Notes under the pieces: generated by a model
Database searches by the model: none
The model's input: the letters and a program-made list of their open reading frames with translations, nothing else
What the model was told of the DNA's origin: nothing
DNA from: Candidatus Saccharimonadota bacterium
GTDB lineage: Bacteria > Patescibacteriota > Saccharimonadia > Saccharimonadales > Saccharimonadaceae
Direction: 5' to 3'
NCBI GenBank assembly: GCA_017552385.1
Contig: JAFZQB010000013.1
Coordinates: 62,001-126,000, forward strand
Length of the DNA: 64,000 nucleotides
Shown: positions 1-8,123 of the stretch, piece after piece
Layout of the letters: every line of letters starts with the position of its first letter
Numbering within the stretch: the stretch's first letter is position 1
Made by a program: the position numbers and the translations under genes

Positions 1-1323
1 CATAAGCTTTCTCGTGAGTTCATGCAAAATATCCTTAGCTGCTTCTATGTCGGTTTTTGATACGGTCCATGGTTGCTTTTCGTTAATTTCTTTGTTCAAA
101 TCTTGGATTTTAGCCCATGCGTAGTCGAAGCCCTTAGAGAATTCGAAGCCATGCATTAGTTTCGAGTATTCGGTGTCTTCGTGCGCGATTCGTTTTGCTT
201 CTTGTCGGTCTGCGACACTTAGAGCAACGCCGTTCTTATTATCTAGGACAGCAAGACGTTGGACTAAATTGCCTAAATCGTTGGCAAGTTCGCCGGAATA
301 TGCTGCATCAAATTTTTCCCAAGTAAAATCGGAGTCTGCGAAGGTATCGATATGACGGAGGAAGAAGTAGCGGAAGGGGTCTAAACCGTATTTGTCGATG
401 ATATCAATAGGATCGATGACATTGCCAAGGCTTTTGCTCATTTTTTGTCCGTTAGCGAGAACATGTCCGTGAGAGAGAATAAGCTTAGGTAACGGTAGCC
501 CTAGAGCAAGAAGAATAGACGGCCAAATAATGGCATGAAATCTTAGGATATCTTTACCTACAAATTGTACTTCGGCTGGCCAAAAGTCAGAAATGTCTTC
601 TTCTGGATAGCCTAGAATGGTAATATAATTCGCAAGAGCATCAACCCATACGTACATAATCTGATCGTCGTCGTCCGGTACTGGGATGCCCCAGGACAGA
701 TTCTTTTTGGGCCTCGATATAGATACGTCTGGCGAGGTTTCTAGGAGCTTAAGAACTTCACGTTTACGAAAATCTGGTAAGATTTGCATTTCGCCGGACT
801 CGATAGCTGACGCGATACGCTCTCTAAAGTCAGAAATGCGTAGATAATAGTTTTTTTCTGATAGACGCTCATATGGCGCCTGATGATCTGGGCAAATGCC
901 GTGGTTTTCTTCGTATTCTTTGTCCGTAATGAAGCTTTCACAGCCGGAACAATACCACCCCTCATATGAAGATGGATAGATATGATCTTTGATTTTATCC
1001 CAGATTAGTTGGACGCGACGTTCATGATCAGGATTGGTAGTTCTGATAAAGTCAGTTGGCTCTACGCCTAGTTTTGCGATGAAGTCACGAAATTTTTGCG
1101 TGTTTTGCTCGACATATTGCTCGACTGGAATGCCTAGGCTGCTAGCCTTATTGAAAATCTTGTTCCCGTGTTCGTCTGTACCGGCTTGGAAACGTACTTT
1201 GATTCCCTGTTCCTTATAAAAGCGAAAATAAACGTCGGCAAGTAAGTAGTCGAGCGCATGTCCTACGTGCGGGGTTCCGTTGACGTAGGGTATAGCTGTA
1301 GTGATATATGGATTTTTGGACAT
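1..1323 (-). CDS. metG: Methionyl-tRNA synthetase, 3' end cut by window edge
   Basis: Charges tRNA-Met with methionine in the cytoplasm. Translating from the ATG at 1321-1323 gives a class I synthetase whose C-terminus lies beyond base 1; 441 codons are visible. The HIGH-type motif HVGH follows PYVNGTP near residue 20. A zinc-knuckle pair (CSGC, later CPDH) sits near residues 125-150. The signature GQKMSKSLGN is in the second half. It starts 5 bp after the stop of the upstream tail-anchored protein, so it is probably the last gene of the run G5/3D protein, rsmA, tail-anchored protein, metG. Firmicutes also keep metS near yabE and ksgA. Confidence 0.96.
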   Translation of the reverse strand, partial: MSKNPYITTAIPYVNGTPHVGHALDYLLADVYFRFYKEQGIKVRFQAGTDEHGNKIFNKASSLGIPVEQYVEQNTQKFRDFIAKLGVEPTDFIRTTNPDHERRVQLIWDKIKDHIYPSSYEGWYCSGCESFITDKEYEENHGICPDHQAPYERLSEKNYYLRISDFRERIASAIESGEMQILPDFRKREVLKLLETSPDVSISRPKKNLSWGIPVPDDDDQIMYVWVDALANYITILGYPEEDISDFWPAEVQFVGKDILRFHAIIWPSILLALGLPLPKLILSHGHVLANGQKMSKSLGNVIDPIDIIDKYGLDPFRYFFLRHIDTFADSDFTWEKFDAAYSGELANDLGNLVQRLAVLDNKNGVALSVADRQEAKRIAHEDTEYSKLMHGFEFSKGFDYAWAKIQDLNKEINEKQPWTVSKTDIEAAKDILHELTRKLM

Positions 1324-1328
1324 TTTTA

Positions 1329-1913
1329 CTAAATTGCGAAAGCTAGGATAAGAATGAGGGCAACGATGACGATTGTGCCTATGCCGAAAATGGCTAGCAT
1401 TGGACGGCTCTTTATTTTTTCAACGACTCCTGAAAGATCAACTTTTTTCCCTCCTTTACCGGCATCTGGTTGTTGAGCGGGGTCGTTAAATGCTACAGAT
1501 GGCGTGGTCTTCTGAGCTTCACTGTCGTTAGCTGGTGTGGCGTTAGGGTCGGCAGGTGTAGCAGGTGTTTCTTCGGGAGCCGAGAAATTTGCGGCTGGAG
1601 CTGCGCCAGAAAATGGAGAGGTTTCAGGACTAGCCGCAGGGGCCATTGGGTCGGTCGCTGCGATATTGTCGAGAGAGACTGCTGATGGCACGTTTGGCGT
1701 AGTGGCGGCAGCTTCTTCTGGGACGTCAGCTATGGCTTCTTGAAGAAGCGATGCATCAATAGTTGGGACTTCTGGTATTGCAGAGGGAGCGGGAGCAGCA
1801 TCAAGTGTTGGCGTGGCTGCCGCGGCTGGATTAGACATAGTGCCACCTAAATCAGTTGGCATCTGCGGTGTAGCTGGATTTGACGCAATTGGATTATTTG
1901 GATCTTGATTCAT
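1329..1913 (-). CDS. Pro/Ala/Thr-rich protein with C-terminal membrane anchor
   Basis: No family recognised; 194 aa. Residues 1 to about 155 are low-complexity, rich in Ala, Pro, Thr and Asn, with no cysteine. A short basic stretch follows (KGGKKVDLSGVVEKIKSR), then one hydrophobic helix (about residues 172-194) that ends the protein. This is the layout of a tail-anchored membrane protein. The ATG has a GGGAG SD and lies between rsmA and metG in the same orientation. Function unknown; the disordered head could be a linker or a wall-spanning region depending on topology. Confidence 0.75.
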   Translation of the reverse strand: MNQDPNNPIASNPATPQMPTDLGGTMSNPAAAATPTLDAAPAPSAIPEVPTIDASLLQEAIADVPEEAAATTPNVPSAVSLDNIAATDPMAPAASPETSPFSGAAPAANFSAPEETPATPADPNATPANDSEAQKTTPSVAFNDPAQQPDAGKGGKKVDLSGVVEKIKSRPMLAIFGIGTIVIVALILILAFAI

Positions 1914-1959
1914 TTTTCTCTCCCTTATGTTTTATAAAAAACTTACTTTAATTGTATTA

Positions 1960-2745
1960 TTATTTTATGGTTTTAGCAAGCATTATGTAATCCTGTAGGC
2001 TCAGATCTGCTGGTCGGGCATTTACGTTGAAGCCGAGATCTTCCAGGATGTCTTCGATTTTTGATTTAGAATGGTTCGTAAAAGCGGCAAGGTTGGCTGA
2101 TAGCTTTTTGCGAGGATTACCGAATGATTTGTGTATGAAATCGAGAGTGATTTTGTCGGATATTGGGCTTCTGCGAGGAGTGAGGATAATGACTCTGGAG
2201 TCAACTTTTGGTGGTGGGGTAAAATTATCTTTTGTAACTATTGGTCCGAGATGCGTCTCGGCATAATTATCAACAAATAAGCTAAGCGATGAGTTGTTGA
2301 GTTTAGACTCAATTGGGCAAATCTTGTCAGCGACTTCTTTCTGAACGAGGAGAACTATCTTCTCGGGACGGTTCTCGGCTGTTAATAGCTTCTCAATGAT
2401 GGGTGTAGTGATGTAATATGGTATGTTGCCTGCGACTACGTAAGGCTCCTTTACTTCTTCTAAATCATATTTAAGGAAATCTGCGTTGATGACTTTCAGG
2501 TTCTTGCCCGGGAACGATTTAGGAAGATTTGATGCAAGTTCTTTATCGACTTCGACAGCGATGACTTCGCTGAAGCGGCGTAGCAAACTAGATGTAAGCG
2601 TGCCTAAACCAGGACCAATCTCCACACAGAGCCCGATTTCTTTATCCAGAGATTCTTCTGGAAGATCGCAAGCCAAATCGGCTATAGCTTCGAGGGTTGG
2701 GCGATCTTTGAGCCAGTTTTGGCCAAGCGATTTTTTGTTTTTCAT
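1960..2745 (-). CDS. rsmA: 16S rRNA dimethyladenosine transferase RsmA/KsgA
   Basis: Dimethylates two adjacent adenines in the 3'-terminal helix of 16S rRNA during 30S maturation, using SAM. The 261 aa is the normal family length. Visible motifs are the N-terminal KKSLGQNWL (family consensus K-x-LGQ-(H/N)-(F/W)-L), the SAM motif VEIGPGLGTLT near residue 40, and GNIPYYITTPI near residue 107 (the N-I-P-Y catalytic motif). The start codon overlaps the stop of the G5/3D gene (TAATG), so the two are translationally coupled. Confidence 0.96.
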   Translation of the reverse strand: MKNKKSLGQNWLKDRPTLEAIADLACDLPEESLDKEIGLCVEIGPGLGTLTSSLLRRFSEVIAVEVDKELASNLPKSFPGKNLKVINADFLKYDLEEVKEPYVVAGNIPYYITTPIIEKLLTAENRPEKIVLLVQKEVADKICPIESKLNNSSLSLFVDNYAETHLGPIVTKDNFTPPPKVDSRVIILTPRRSPISDKITLDFIHKSFGNPRKKLSANLAAFTNHSKSKIEDILEDLGFNVNARPADLSLQDYIMLAKTIK

Positions 2746-3818
2746 TAGATGCCGTCTCTCCTAGTCCAGTCGGTGGCTAGATCGAATTGTTCTGGATTGG
2801 TGGTTGCGAATGTTCCAGTGTCGTAAACACGTCCAAGTCCGAGTGATGTTTCGACGATAGCACAGCGTGGATAGCGTGACAAATTCGCAGCGACAATTAC
2901 GTAGCCTTCGTCATCGATTTTGACTCCATCATCACGGACGCCGTATCCGGATTTTCCGCAAAACCCCATAACGCCGGACATATTAAGATCATAGTAAGTT
3001 TCTTGTCGTTCTACGTAATTCCCGTTGAGGTCTTTAGCCGTATAACGATTGCGGCCCATTGACGCAGTGAGCGGGACAGCATTTTGGATGGATGTGCCTA
3101 CGGCGATGATGCGCGTTACTGGTTCGCGGATGACCTCTTCATTTACCAGTTCACGAGTCTTTTCTTCACCGTTGATAGATTTGACCTTGTAAGTTTTCTT
3201 AACCTTTCCAAGTTCACCAAGCTGGCGAATTTCTTCTGACCCAGATGGAATATTATAGTCTTTGATTGTCTCGGTAGTGAATTCAATTTCTTCTTCCACT
3301 GTGACCGTATCGCCATTCCCGCGTGATATTTGGTACGCAGTTGAAATGCCGGATTCAAGGAAGCTCGTGACGGGAACAAGCGTTACCGAGTCGTCGTCGT
3401 ACACCGTAAAGCCGGCTGCTCTGGCGACGGCATAAGGTTCGTAGCTTGTTACTTGGGCGAGATGTGAATTAATGCCATCATAAATTAGAACCGGGTGCGA
3501 ACGATAAATATTTATAAAGTAGTTATCGGCATCAACGGCGGTTTCTAGACTTGGCGAAACATTGTCAGTTGGGTCTAACGTGATATCTAGTCGCTTGAGG
3601 ACGTCTGCAACGGTAGCTGCGTCTGTCTTTACGGTTTTCTTTGCTTCGCCATCATATACTGTGATGAAATGATCTGGTCCGGAATAACGGTATTCTACAT
3701 CTCCGTCGTCCTCTTCGGCGAAGGAGGCGGTAGGTGCTAGTTTGCTACCGAGCAAGAAAAAGCCAGCTATTAACAAAAAGCCAAAGAGATAAATTAATTT
3801 ATCGGATTTAATCCGCAT
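2745..3818 (-). CDS. YabE-like G5 / 3D-domain cell-wall protein
   Basis: 357 aa exported protein of the YabE/RpfB type. It has an N-terminal membrane segment (residues 8-25, single signal anchor). Next are DUF348-like ubiquitin folds (ITVYDGEAKKTVKTDAATV and the following copy), then a G5 domain (about residues 170-240, ending EPVTRIIAVGT). The C-terminal part resembles a 3D/double-psi barrel, with Asp in RVYDTGT and FDLATDW. Proteins of this kind are usually peptidoglycan-binding muralytic enzymes. The 3D domain is divergent, so catalytic activity is not certain. The gene sits directly before rsmA, as yabE does near ksgA in Bacillus. It has its own leaderless-type promoter. Confidence 0.85.
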   Translation of the reverse strand: MRIKSDKLIYLFGFLLIAGFFLLGSKLAPTASFAEEDDGDVEYRYSGPDHFITVYDGEAKKTVKTDAATVADVLKRLDITLDPTDNVSPSLETAVDADNYFINIYRSHPVLIYDGINSHLAQVTSYEPYAVARAAGFTVYDDDSVTLVPVTSFLESGISTAYQISRGNGDTVTVEEEIEFTTETIKDYNIPSGSEEIRQLGELGKVKKTYKVKSINGEEKTRELVNEEVIREPVTRIIAVGTSIQNAVPLTASMGRNRYTAKDLNGNYVERQETYYDLNMSGVMGFCGKSGYGVRDDGVKIDDEGYVIVAANLSRYPRCAIVETSLGLGRVYDTGTFATTNPEQFDLATDWTRRDGI

Positions 3819-3824
3819 GTTTTG

Positions 3825-3830
3825 ATTATA
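3825..3830 (-). promoter_or_regulatory. -10 box of the G5/3D gene (leaderless type)
   Basis: TATAAT on the minus strand, 6 nt before the ATG at 3818, with no SD. It occupies the 12-bp gap after the upstream protease gene. Confidence 0.6.
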
Positions 3831-5018
3831 CTAAATTTCTAAAGCTTTGTCCATCTGGGGATCACGAGAGTGATTAACGTCATCATAGGTGTTGACGACT
3901 TCATAATCTGGGCTAATACCGGTACCGTTGATGGTGTTGCCAAGGGGAGTATACCAGTGTGCAGAGGTCACTTTTAATGTAGTTCCACCAGAGAGATCTA
4001 ACATTGCTTGGACTACGCCTTTGCCGTAGGTGGTTTCGCCAACGACCGTGGCTTTGTTGTAGTCTTTGAGCGCGCCTGTAACTATTTCCGAGGCGGAAGC
4101 GGTATTGCCATTAACTAGCACTACTGTTTTTATATTGGCGAATAAGGCTTTGTTGCGTAGAGAGTAGGTGATGTCGTCAACAGACGAAAACTTTGATTTT
4201 TGAATAAGGACTTTTTCTCCGTCGAGCCAAAGACTGAGAATGTCACGTGCGGCACTGACATAACCGCCGCCGTTGCTACGTAGATCGAGAATAATCTTTT
4301 TGGTGCCCTTGCTAAGGATTTCGTCCGTGAAGCTTTGGACTAGCTCTCCTGTATCGGTGTCGAAGCGAGTGATTGTAATAACTGCGGTGTTATTTTTCTT
4401 GTAATCGACATAAGCAGAAACGTTGTTGATAGTTTCGCGAGTGAGCTCAAAAGATTTTTCTTTGCCATCACGAACGACCGTAAGTTTTACATTTGAGCCT
4501 TCAGCGCCGCGAAGGACTTTAGCAATGTCTTCGGTCGACCAATCATATACGTCTTGGTCATCGACTTTGTAAATTATGTCACCAGCGAGAATACCCGCTT
4601 CCCTGGCCGGGTTATCTGGAAGGGTGCGCAAGACACGCGTATACCCATCACGTAAACCCATTTCGACTCCTATGCCCGCACCTACATCGCCGTGCAGATA
4701 ATCATTAAACTCACTAGTTTCTTCTTTGTTCATGTAGACTGTATAGGTATCGCCCACGGCTTCTACTAGACCATGTTTAGCGCCATCAATGATAGTGGAT
4801 TTGTCGATTTCGCCGTCGTAATTTGACACGAGAGTATCATATACTTCGTTTAGCTCGTTCCAGTAGATACTGGTTCTTTGCGTGAATTTACCACCGAGAT
4901 ATGGAGCATAAGTACTCCAGCTATTTCCTATAAAAATACCTATAACTAGCGTTATGGTGGCGCCAACTATGGCACTACCAAGTTTAACCTTTTTTGCCTT
5001 CCAGTCTATTTTTGCCAT
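3831..5018 (-). CDS. S41 C-terminal processing protease (CtpA/CtpB type)
   Basis: 395 aa membrane-anchored serine protease acting outside the membrane. One N-terminal transmembrane helix spans residues 12-31. A PDZ domain covers about residues 112-185 (GVGAGIGVEM, PAREAGILAGD). The S41 catalytic domain carries the Ser in NTASASEIVTGAL (residues 306-317) and the Lys of YGKGVVQ (Lys333), a Ser-Lys dyad. It directly follows the PcsB-like hydrolase gene and precedes the G5/3D gene. This suggests it processes or degrades peptidoglycan hydrolases of the FtsEX system, by analogy with Prc and CtpB; that role is inference. Confidence 0.93.
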   Translation of the reverse strand: MAKIDWKAKKVKLGSAIVGATITLVIGIFIGNSWSTYAPYLGGKFTQRTSIYWNELNEVYDTLVSNYDGEIDKSTIIDGAKHGLVEAVGDTYTVYMNKEETSEFNDYLHGDVGAGIGVEMGLRDGYTRVLRTLPDNPAREAGILAGDIIYKVDDQDVYDWSTEDIAKVLRGAEGSNVKLTVVRDGKEKSFELTRETINNVSAYVDYKKNNTAVITITRFDTDTGELVQSFTDEILSKGTKKIILDLRSNGGGYVSAARDILSLWLDGEKVLIQKSKFSSVDDITYSLRNKALFANIKTVVLVNGNTASASEIVTGALKDYNKATVVGETTYGKGVVQAMLDLSGGTTLKVTSAHWYTPLGNTINGTGISPDYEVVNTYDDVNHSRDPQMDKALEI

Positions 5019-5024
5019 GAGACT

Positions 5025-5030
5025 ATTTTA
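5025..5030 (-). promoter_or_regulatory. Extended -10 of the S41 protease gene (leaderless type)
   Basis: Minus-strand TGC-TAAAAT lies 6 nt before the ATG at 5018. No SD is present, so the predicted transcript starts at or next to the start codon. Confidence 0.6.
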
Positions 5031-5036
5031 GCATAT

Positions 5037-6173
5037 TTACCATGTATGTTGGTCGAAATGAATGAAAACTAATCCAGCCGTAGAGACGCCATAACGGAAG
5101 CCATAGTCACCTTCTAGGCCGCTTGCGGACGAGTAAGGGTTGTTGTATTCGGATAGATTGATTGTGCCGTCACCATTAACGCTTTCTACCCACATGACGT
5201 GCCCCCAAGCACCATAGTTCGATACTGCCACTGTGAACGGAGCGGGATTGCGGTCGACTACGTAGCCACGAGCTACAGCTGCTTCATCCCACGAATAAGC
5301 GTTTCCCCAATAAGAAATGTCGGCGCCCCAGAACTCATATGCTTTGTATCCTGCATAGTGCACGCATTGGCAAACATAACCCCATTGATCTTGCCACCAA
5401 AGGTTGTGCGCTGGGCATTCGCCTTGCCATGGATATGTGTTGGAGCCACTACCAATGGAGCCACTACTGTTATTTCTAGCGGTTTCTTGTGCGATGAGGC
5501 GGGCTTTTTCGATACGAGCTGCTTCGGCTTCAGCGCTGTAATTTTCGGCGTTATCACGATATTGCGCGATGAGTTGGTTCTTCTCAGCCTTCTTTTGTTT
5601 AATGACCTCTTTTTGGTTGTTTTGGTCAACTACAAGGCGGTCGACTTCTCCCTTTTGTTCTTCAAGTTCTTCTTTGACGGATTTGATGTTTTTGGCGGAG
5701 AGGTTGATTTGCTGTTTGACGGTTTCTGCGCGTGCTTGGCGTTCGGTGAGGTCAGAGATACTGCTTGAACCGGCTAGTATCATGATAGTTTCTGGTTCAG
5801 AATCGAAATAGTTATCTACTAGAAGAGAGGCGAGAGCGGCTTTTTGAGCTGCGAGCTTGTCTTCGTTGGCTTGTATTTTTACGGCTAGATCAGCGGCGAT
5901 AGCTTCGTTAGACTTAATTTTGGCCTCTAGCGCGTAGATTTCTAGCTCAAGGCCCTGTACAACTTGCTCAAGATCCCTCGCGGTGGCGGCGGCTTCGGTG
6001 GCCTTTTGTCGTGCGTCTGCTTCACGCGCAGCAGCTTCTTTACAAGCGTCTGACGTACAATAATCAACAGCACTTGCTGTGTGATCATACGCACGGGTGA
6101 TAATAAGAATAGAAGATACAACCCCTATAACCAGGGCTAAGCCAATGATTTTAAATCTTCTAAGCATTACCAT
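5037..6173 (-). CDS. PcsB-like coiled-coil CHAP peptidoglycan hydrolase
   Basis: 378 aa secreted or membrane-anchored murein hydrolase. A signal/anchor helix covers residues 7-26. A long Ala/Glu/Lys-rich coiled coil (about 45-230) of the PcsB/CwlO/EnvC type follows, then a Gly/Ser linker and a C-terminal CHAP domain. The catalytic Cys is Cys270 (CQCVHYAGY) and His is His325 (WGHVMWVESV). It lies 56 bp after ftsX, as expected for a hydrolase gated by FtsEX through its coiled coil. Extra cysteines (CPAH, CQC) flank the active site and could form a disulfide. An in-frame ATG two codons downstream is an alternative start; the first ATG fits the leaderless promoter better. Confidence 0.92.
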   Translation of the reverse strand: MVMLRRFKIIGLALVIGVVSSILIITRAYDHTASAVDYCTSDACKEAAAREADARQKATEAAATARDLEQVVQGLELEIYALEAKIKSNEAIAADLAVKIQANEDKLAAQKAALASLLVDNYFDSEPETIMILAGSSSISDLTERQARAETVKQQINLSAKNIKSVKEELEEQKGEVDRLVVDQNNQKEVIKQKKAEKNQLIAQYRDNAENYSAEAEAARIEKARLIAQETARNNSSGSIGSGSNTYPWQGECPAHNLWWQDQWGYVCQCVHYAGYKAYEFWGADISYWGNAYSWDEAAVARGYVVDRNPAPFTVAVSNYGAWGHVMWVESVNGDGTINLSEYNNPYSSASGLEGDYGFRYGVSTAGLVFIHFDQHTW

Positions 6174-6179
6174 AATTCT

Positions 6180-6185
6180 AGCATA
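6180..6185 (-). promoter_or_regulatory. Extended -10 of the PcsB-like gene (leaderless type)
   Basis: TGT-TATGCT on the minus strand, 6 nt before the ATG at 6173; no SD. Confidence 0.55.
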
Positions 6186-6228
6186 ACACTTTATGCTTAA
6201 AAAAGCAATAATTCTAGAGGTTAATAGA

Positions 6229-7257
6229 TTATTTGGATGGATTGCGAAGGTATTTTTGAATTGCCAGGCGTGCTGAGATTGAGCCGATTAGCCCGCCAGC
6301 GAAAATCATGGCCAAAATGACAAGTACGAGCTTATTAGAGTTTAGGATGTTCGCCACGGTCGAGACGTTAATGCCGTAGCTAGACAATCTAGGCTCTATA
6401 AATCGGAAGCCAAAGAAACAAATGGTGGAGGCAAGAACACCAGAGACGATTCCTGATAACTGTGCTTCTACAAGGAATGGACCACGAATAAAGTAGCTAT
6501 CTGCGCCGACGAGTTTTTCCATATAAATCTCTTCGCGTCTAGAGAAGATAGCCATACGAATAGTGTTGAAGATTACTAAGATAGAAATAACGATGAAAAT
6601 AGCGGAGAGCGCTATGCCACCAGTTGTAGCAATGTTAGCCCATCGCGTAATGGTGGCTATTTCGGCTTGATTAACGTCATAGGTCGGCTCTTCAGTCTCG
6701 TCGAGATTTTTGACAAAGTTGATGTCGCTTGCCACTATGTTTTTGATTGGGTCGAGGTTATCGGTATCGTATACTTTAAGGCGCATAGTTGCTTGCATGG
6801 TAGAAATCATGACTGAGCGCATATCCATGCTTGGATCTTCAAGAGTCTCGATAAGAAGCTCGTTATCAGCATTCTCTTTGAGAAAGTTTTCGTATTCTTC
6901 TTCGCTAGTACGTGTCTCGACGGACTTGACATTTGGTTCCTTGGTGATTACCTGCTTTAATACTTCCAAAGTTTCTTTTCCGGTGCCAGGTTTAAAGAAC
7001 AGGGTGATATCGATTTTGTCTCGCATAGCGGTGGCGGTTTCAGAAAGTACAACGCTTGCGACGAATGTAACCGATAGGATAACGAGCGTGATAGTCATGA
7101 CGAGCGTTGCTGCGGTAGAAAGCCAAATATTGCGACCAAAATTGATCGCGCCATATTTCGCAATTCTGCGAGCAGAACGTATCTTCCGGGTGCGCCCGTT
7201 TTTGGTAAGAGTCTTTAAGTTTTTCTTAGTGGCTTTTTTAGCAGCAGAATTATTCAT
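6229..7257 (-). CDS. ftsX: Cell-division ABC-transporter-like permease FtsX
   Basis: Membrane partner of FtsE; it transmits ATP hydrolysis to a periplasmic or wall hydrolase. 342 aa with a basic N-terminus, a first TM at about residues 43-70, an extracellular loop of about 140 residues (from SETATAMRDKIDITLFF to the segment before ATITRWANIATTGG), and three C-terminal TM helices. This is the FtsX topology. It starts 3 bp after the ftsE stop and is followed by the PcsB-like gene, completing an ftsE-ftsX-hydrolase unit. The N-terminal extension of about 40 Lys/Arg-rich residues is longer than usual. Confidence 0.95.
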   Translation of the reverse strand: MNNSAAKKATKKNLKTLTKNGRTRKIRSARRIAKYGAINFGRNIWLSTAATLVMTITLVILSVTFVASVVLSETATAMRDKIDITLFFKPGTGKETLEVLKQVITKEPNVKSVETRTSEEEYENFLKENADNELLIETLEDPSMDMRSVMISTMQATMRLKVYDTDNLDPIKNIVASDINFVKNLDETEEPTYDVNQAEIATITRWANIATTGGIALSAIFIVISILVIFNTIRMAIFSRREEIYMEKLVGADSYFIRGPFLVEAQLSGIVSGVLASTICFFGFRFIEPRLSSYGINVSTVANILNSNKLVLVILAMIFAGGLIGSISARLAIQKYLRNPSK

Positions 7258-7259
7258 AG

Positions 7260-8099
7260 TTAAGCTACCTTCCTTTTAACACGGGACTTTTTAGGAGTGG
7301 CCGTTTTGGACGATTTGGTTTTTGGTTTAGCTGTAGACGAAATAATCTGGTCGCCTTTTAGTGCGAAGCCTGGGGCTTTTGGCGAATTATCGATAATGAC
7401 TTCTGGATCGCCATCGAGCTTATAAATACCATGGGTCTTTTGATCGGCAACAATACGTCCGTTCTTGAGGGTAATGACGCGTTTATCGAGATTGTTGACG
7501 ATTGCTTCTTCGTGTGTTGTAACGAGGACGGTAGTGCCGAAATCGTTAATCTTTTGTAGCAAGGAAATAATCTCGGCGCTAGTAAGTTTATCAAGGTTGC
7601 CGGTAGGCTCGTCGGCGATGAGAATCTTCGGTTGACGAGCGACAGAGCGTGCGATGGAGACGCGTTGTTGCTGGCCGCCGGAAAGTTGAGACGGGAACTT
7701 ATTGGCTTGTTCCGTAAGGCCGACTAGCTCGAGAACTTTCGGAACAGTATGTCGTATTTCTCTCGTTGACATGCCGGCTATTTCTAGTGCGAAGGCGACG
7801 TTTTCGTATACAGTGCGACGTGGTAAGAGTTTAAAATCTTGGAAGACGACACCTAGGCGGCGACGATAGTGCGGGATATGACGGCGTTTGATGTAGTCGA
7901 GATCGATGCCGCCAATGATGATCTTGCCGGAGTCTGGGTCTTCCTCTTTTGTGATCATTTTCATGAGAGTAGACTTGCCAGCGCCAGATTTACCGATTAG
8001 AAAAACGAATTCATTAGGCTCGATATGGAGTGTAACATCATCAAGAGCGGGCTTTTTGTCGCCTGGGTAAATCTTGGTGACGTGATCGAGCAATATCAT
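7260..8099 (-). CDS. ftsE: Cell-division ATP-binding protein FtsE
   Basis: ABC ATPase that drives FtsX. Walker A is GKSGAGKST (residues 36-44), the signature is LSGGQQQRVSIAR, Walker B is ILIADEPTGNLD, and the switch His is in VLVTTHEE. At 279 aa it is about 50 residues longer than typical FtsE. The extra C-terminus is Lys/Thr/Ser-rich and ends KKSRVKRKVA; it could contact membrane or nucleic acid. It lies downstream of prfB, as ftsE does in many Gram-positive bacteria. Confidence 0.96.
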   Translation of the reverse strand: MILLDHVTKIYPGDKKPALDDVTLHIEPNEFVFLIGKSGAGKSTLMKMITKEEDPDSGKIIIGGIDLDYIKRRHIPHYRRRLGVVFQDFKLLPRRTVYENVAFALEIAGMSTREIRHTVPKVLELVGLTEQANKFPSQLSGGQQQRVSIARSVARQPKILIADEPTGNLDKLTSAEIISLLQKINDFGTTVLVTTHEEAIVNNLDKRVITLKNGRIVADQKTHGIYKLDGDPEVIIDNSPKAPGFALKGDQIISSTAKPKTKSSKTATPKKSRVKRKVA

Positions 8100-8105
8100 G
8101 TAATA

Positions 8106-8111
8106 ATAATA
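8106..8111 (-). promoter_or_regulatory. Possible -10 of ftsE
   Basis: TATTAT on the minus strand ends 6 nt before the ftsE ATG. An overlapping TATGCT (8111-8116) is an alternative. No SD is visible. Confidence 0.45.
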
Positions 8112-8123
8112 GCATAAACGCTA

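Noticed and set aside
1329-1743. Plus-strand ORFs opposite the Pro/Ala-rich gene
   Set aside because: They arise from the low-complexity, stop-poor composition of the real gene.
5199-5768. 189-aa plus-strand ORF opposite the PcsB-like gene
   Set aside because: It is a mirror frame of a strongly supported coding region, with no SD or promoter of its own.
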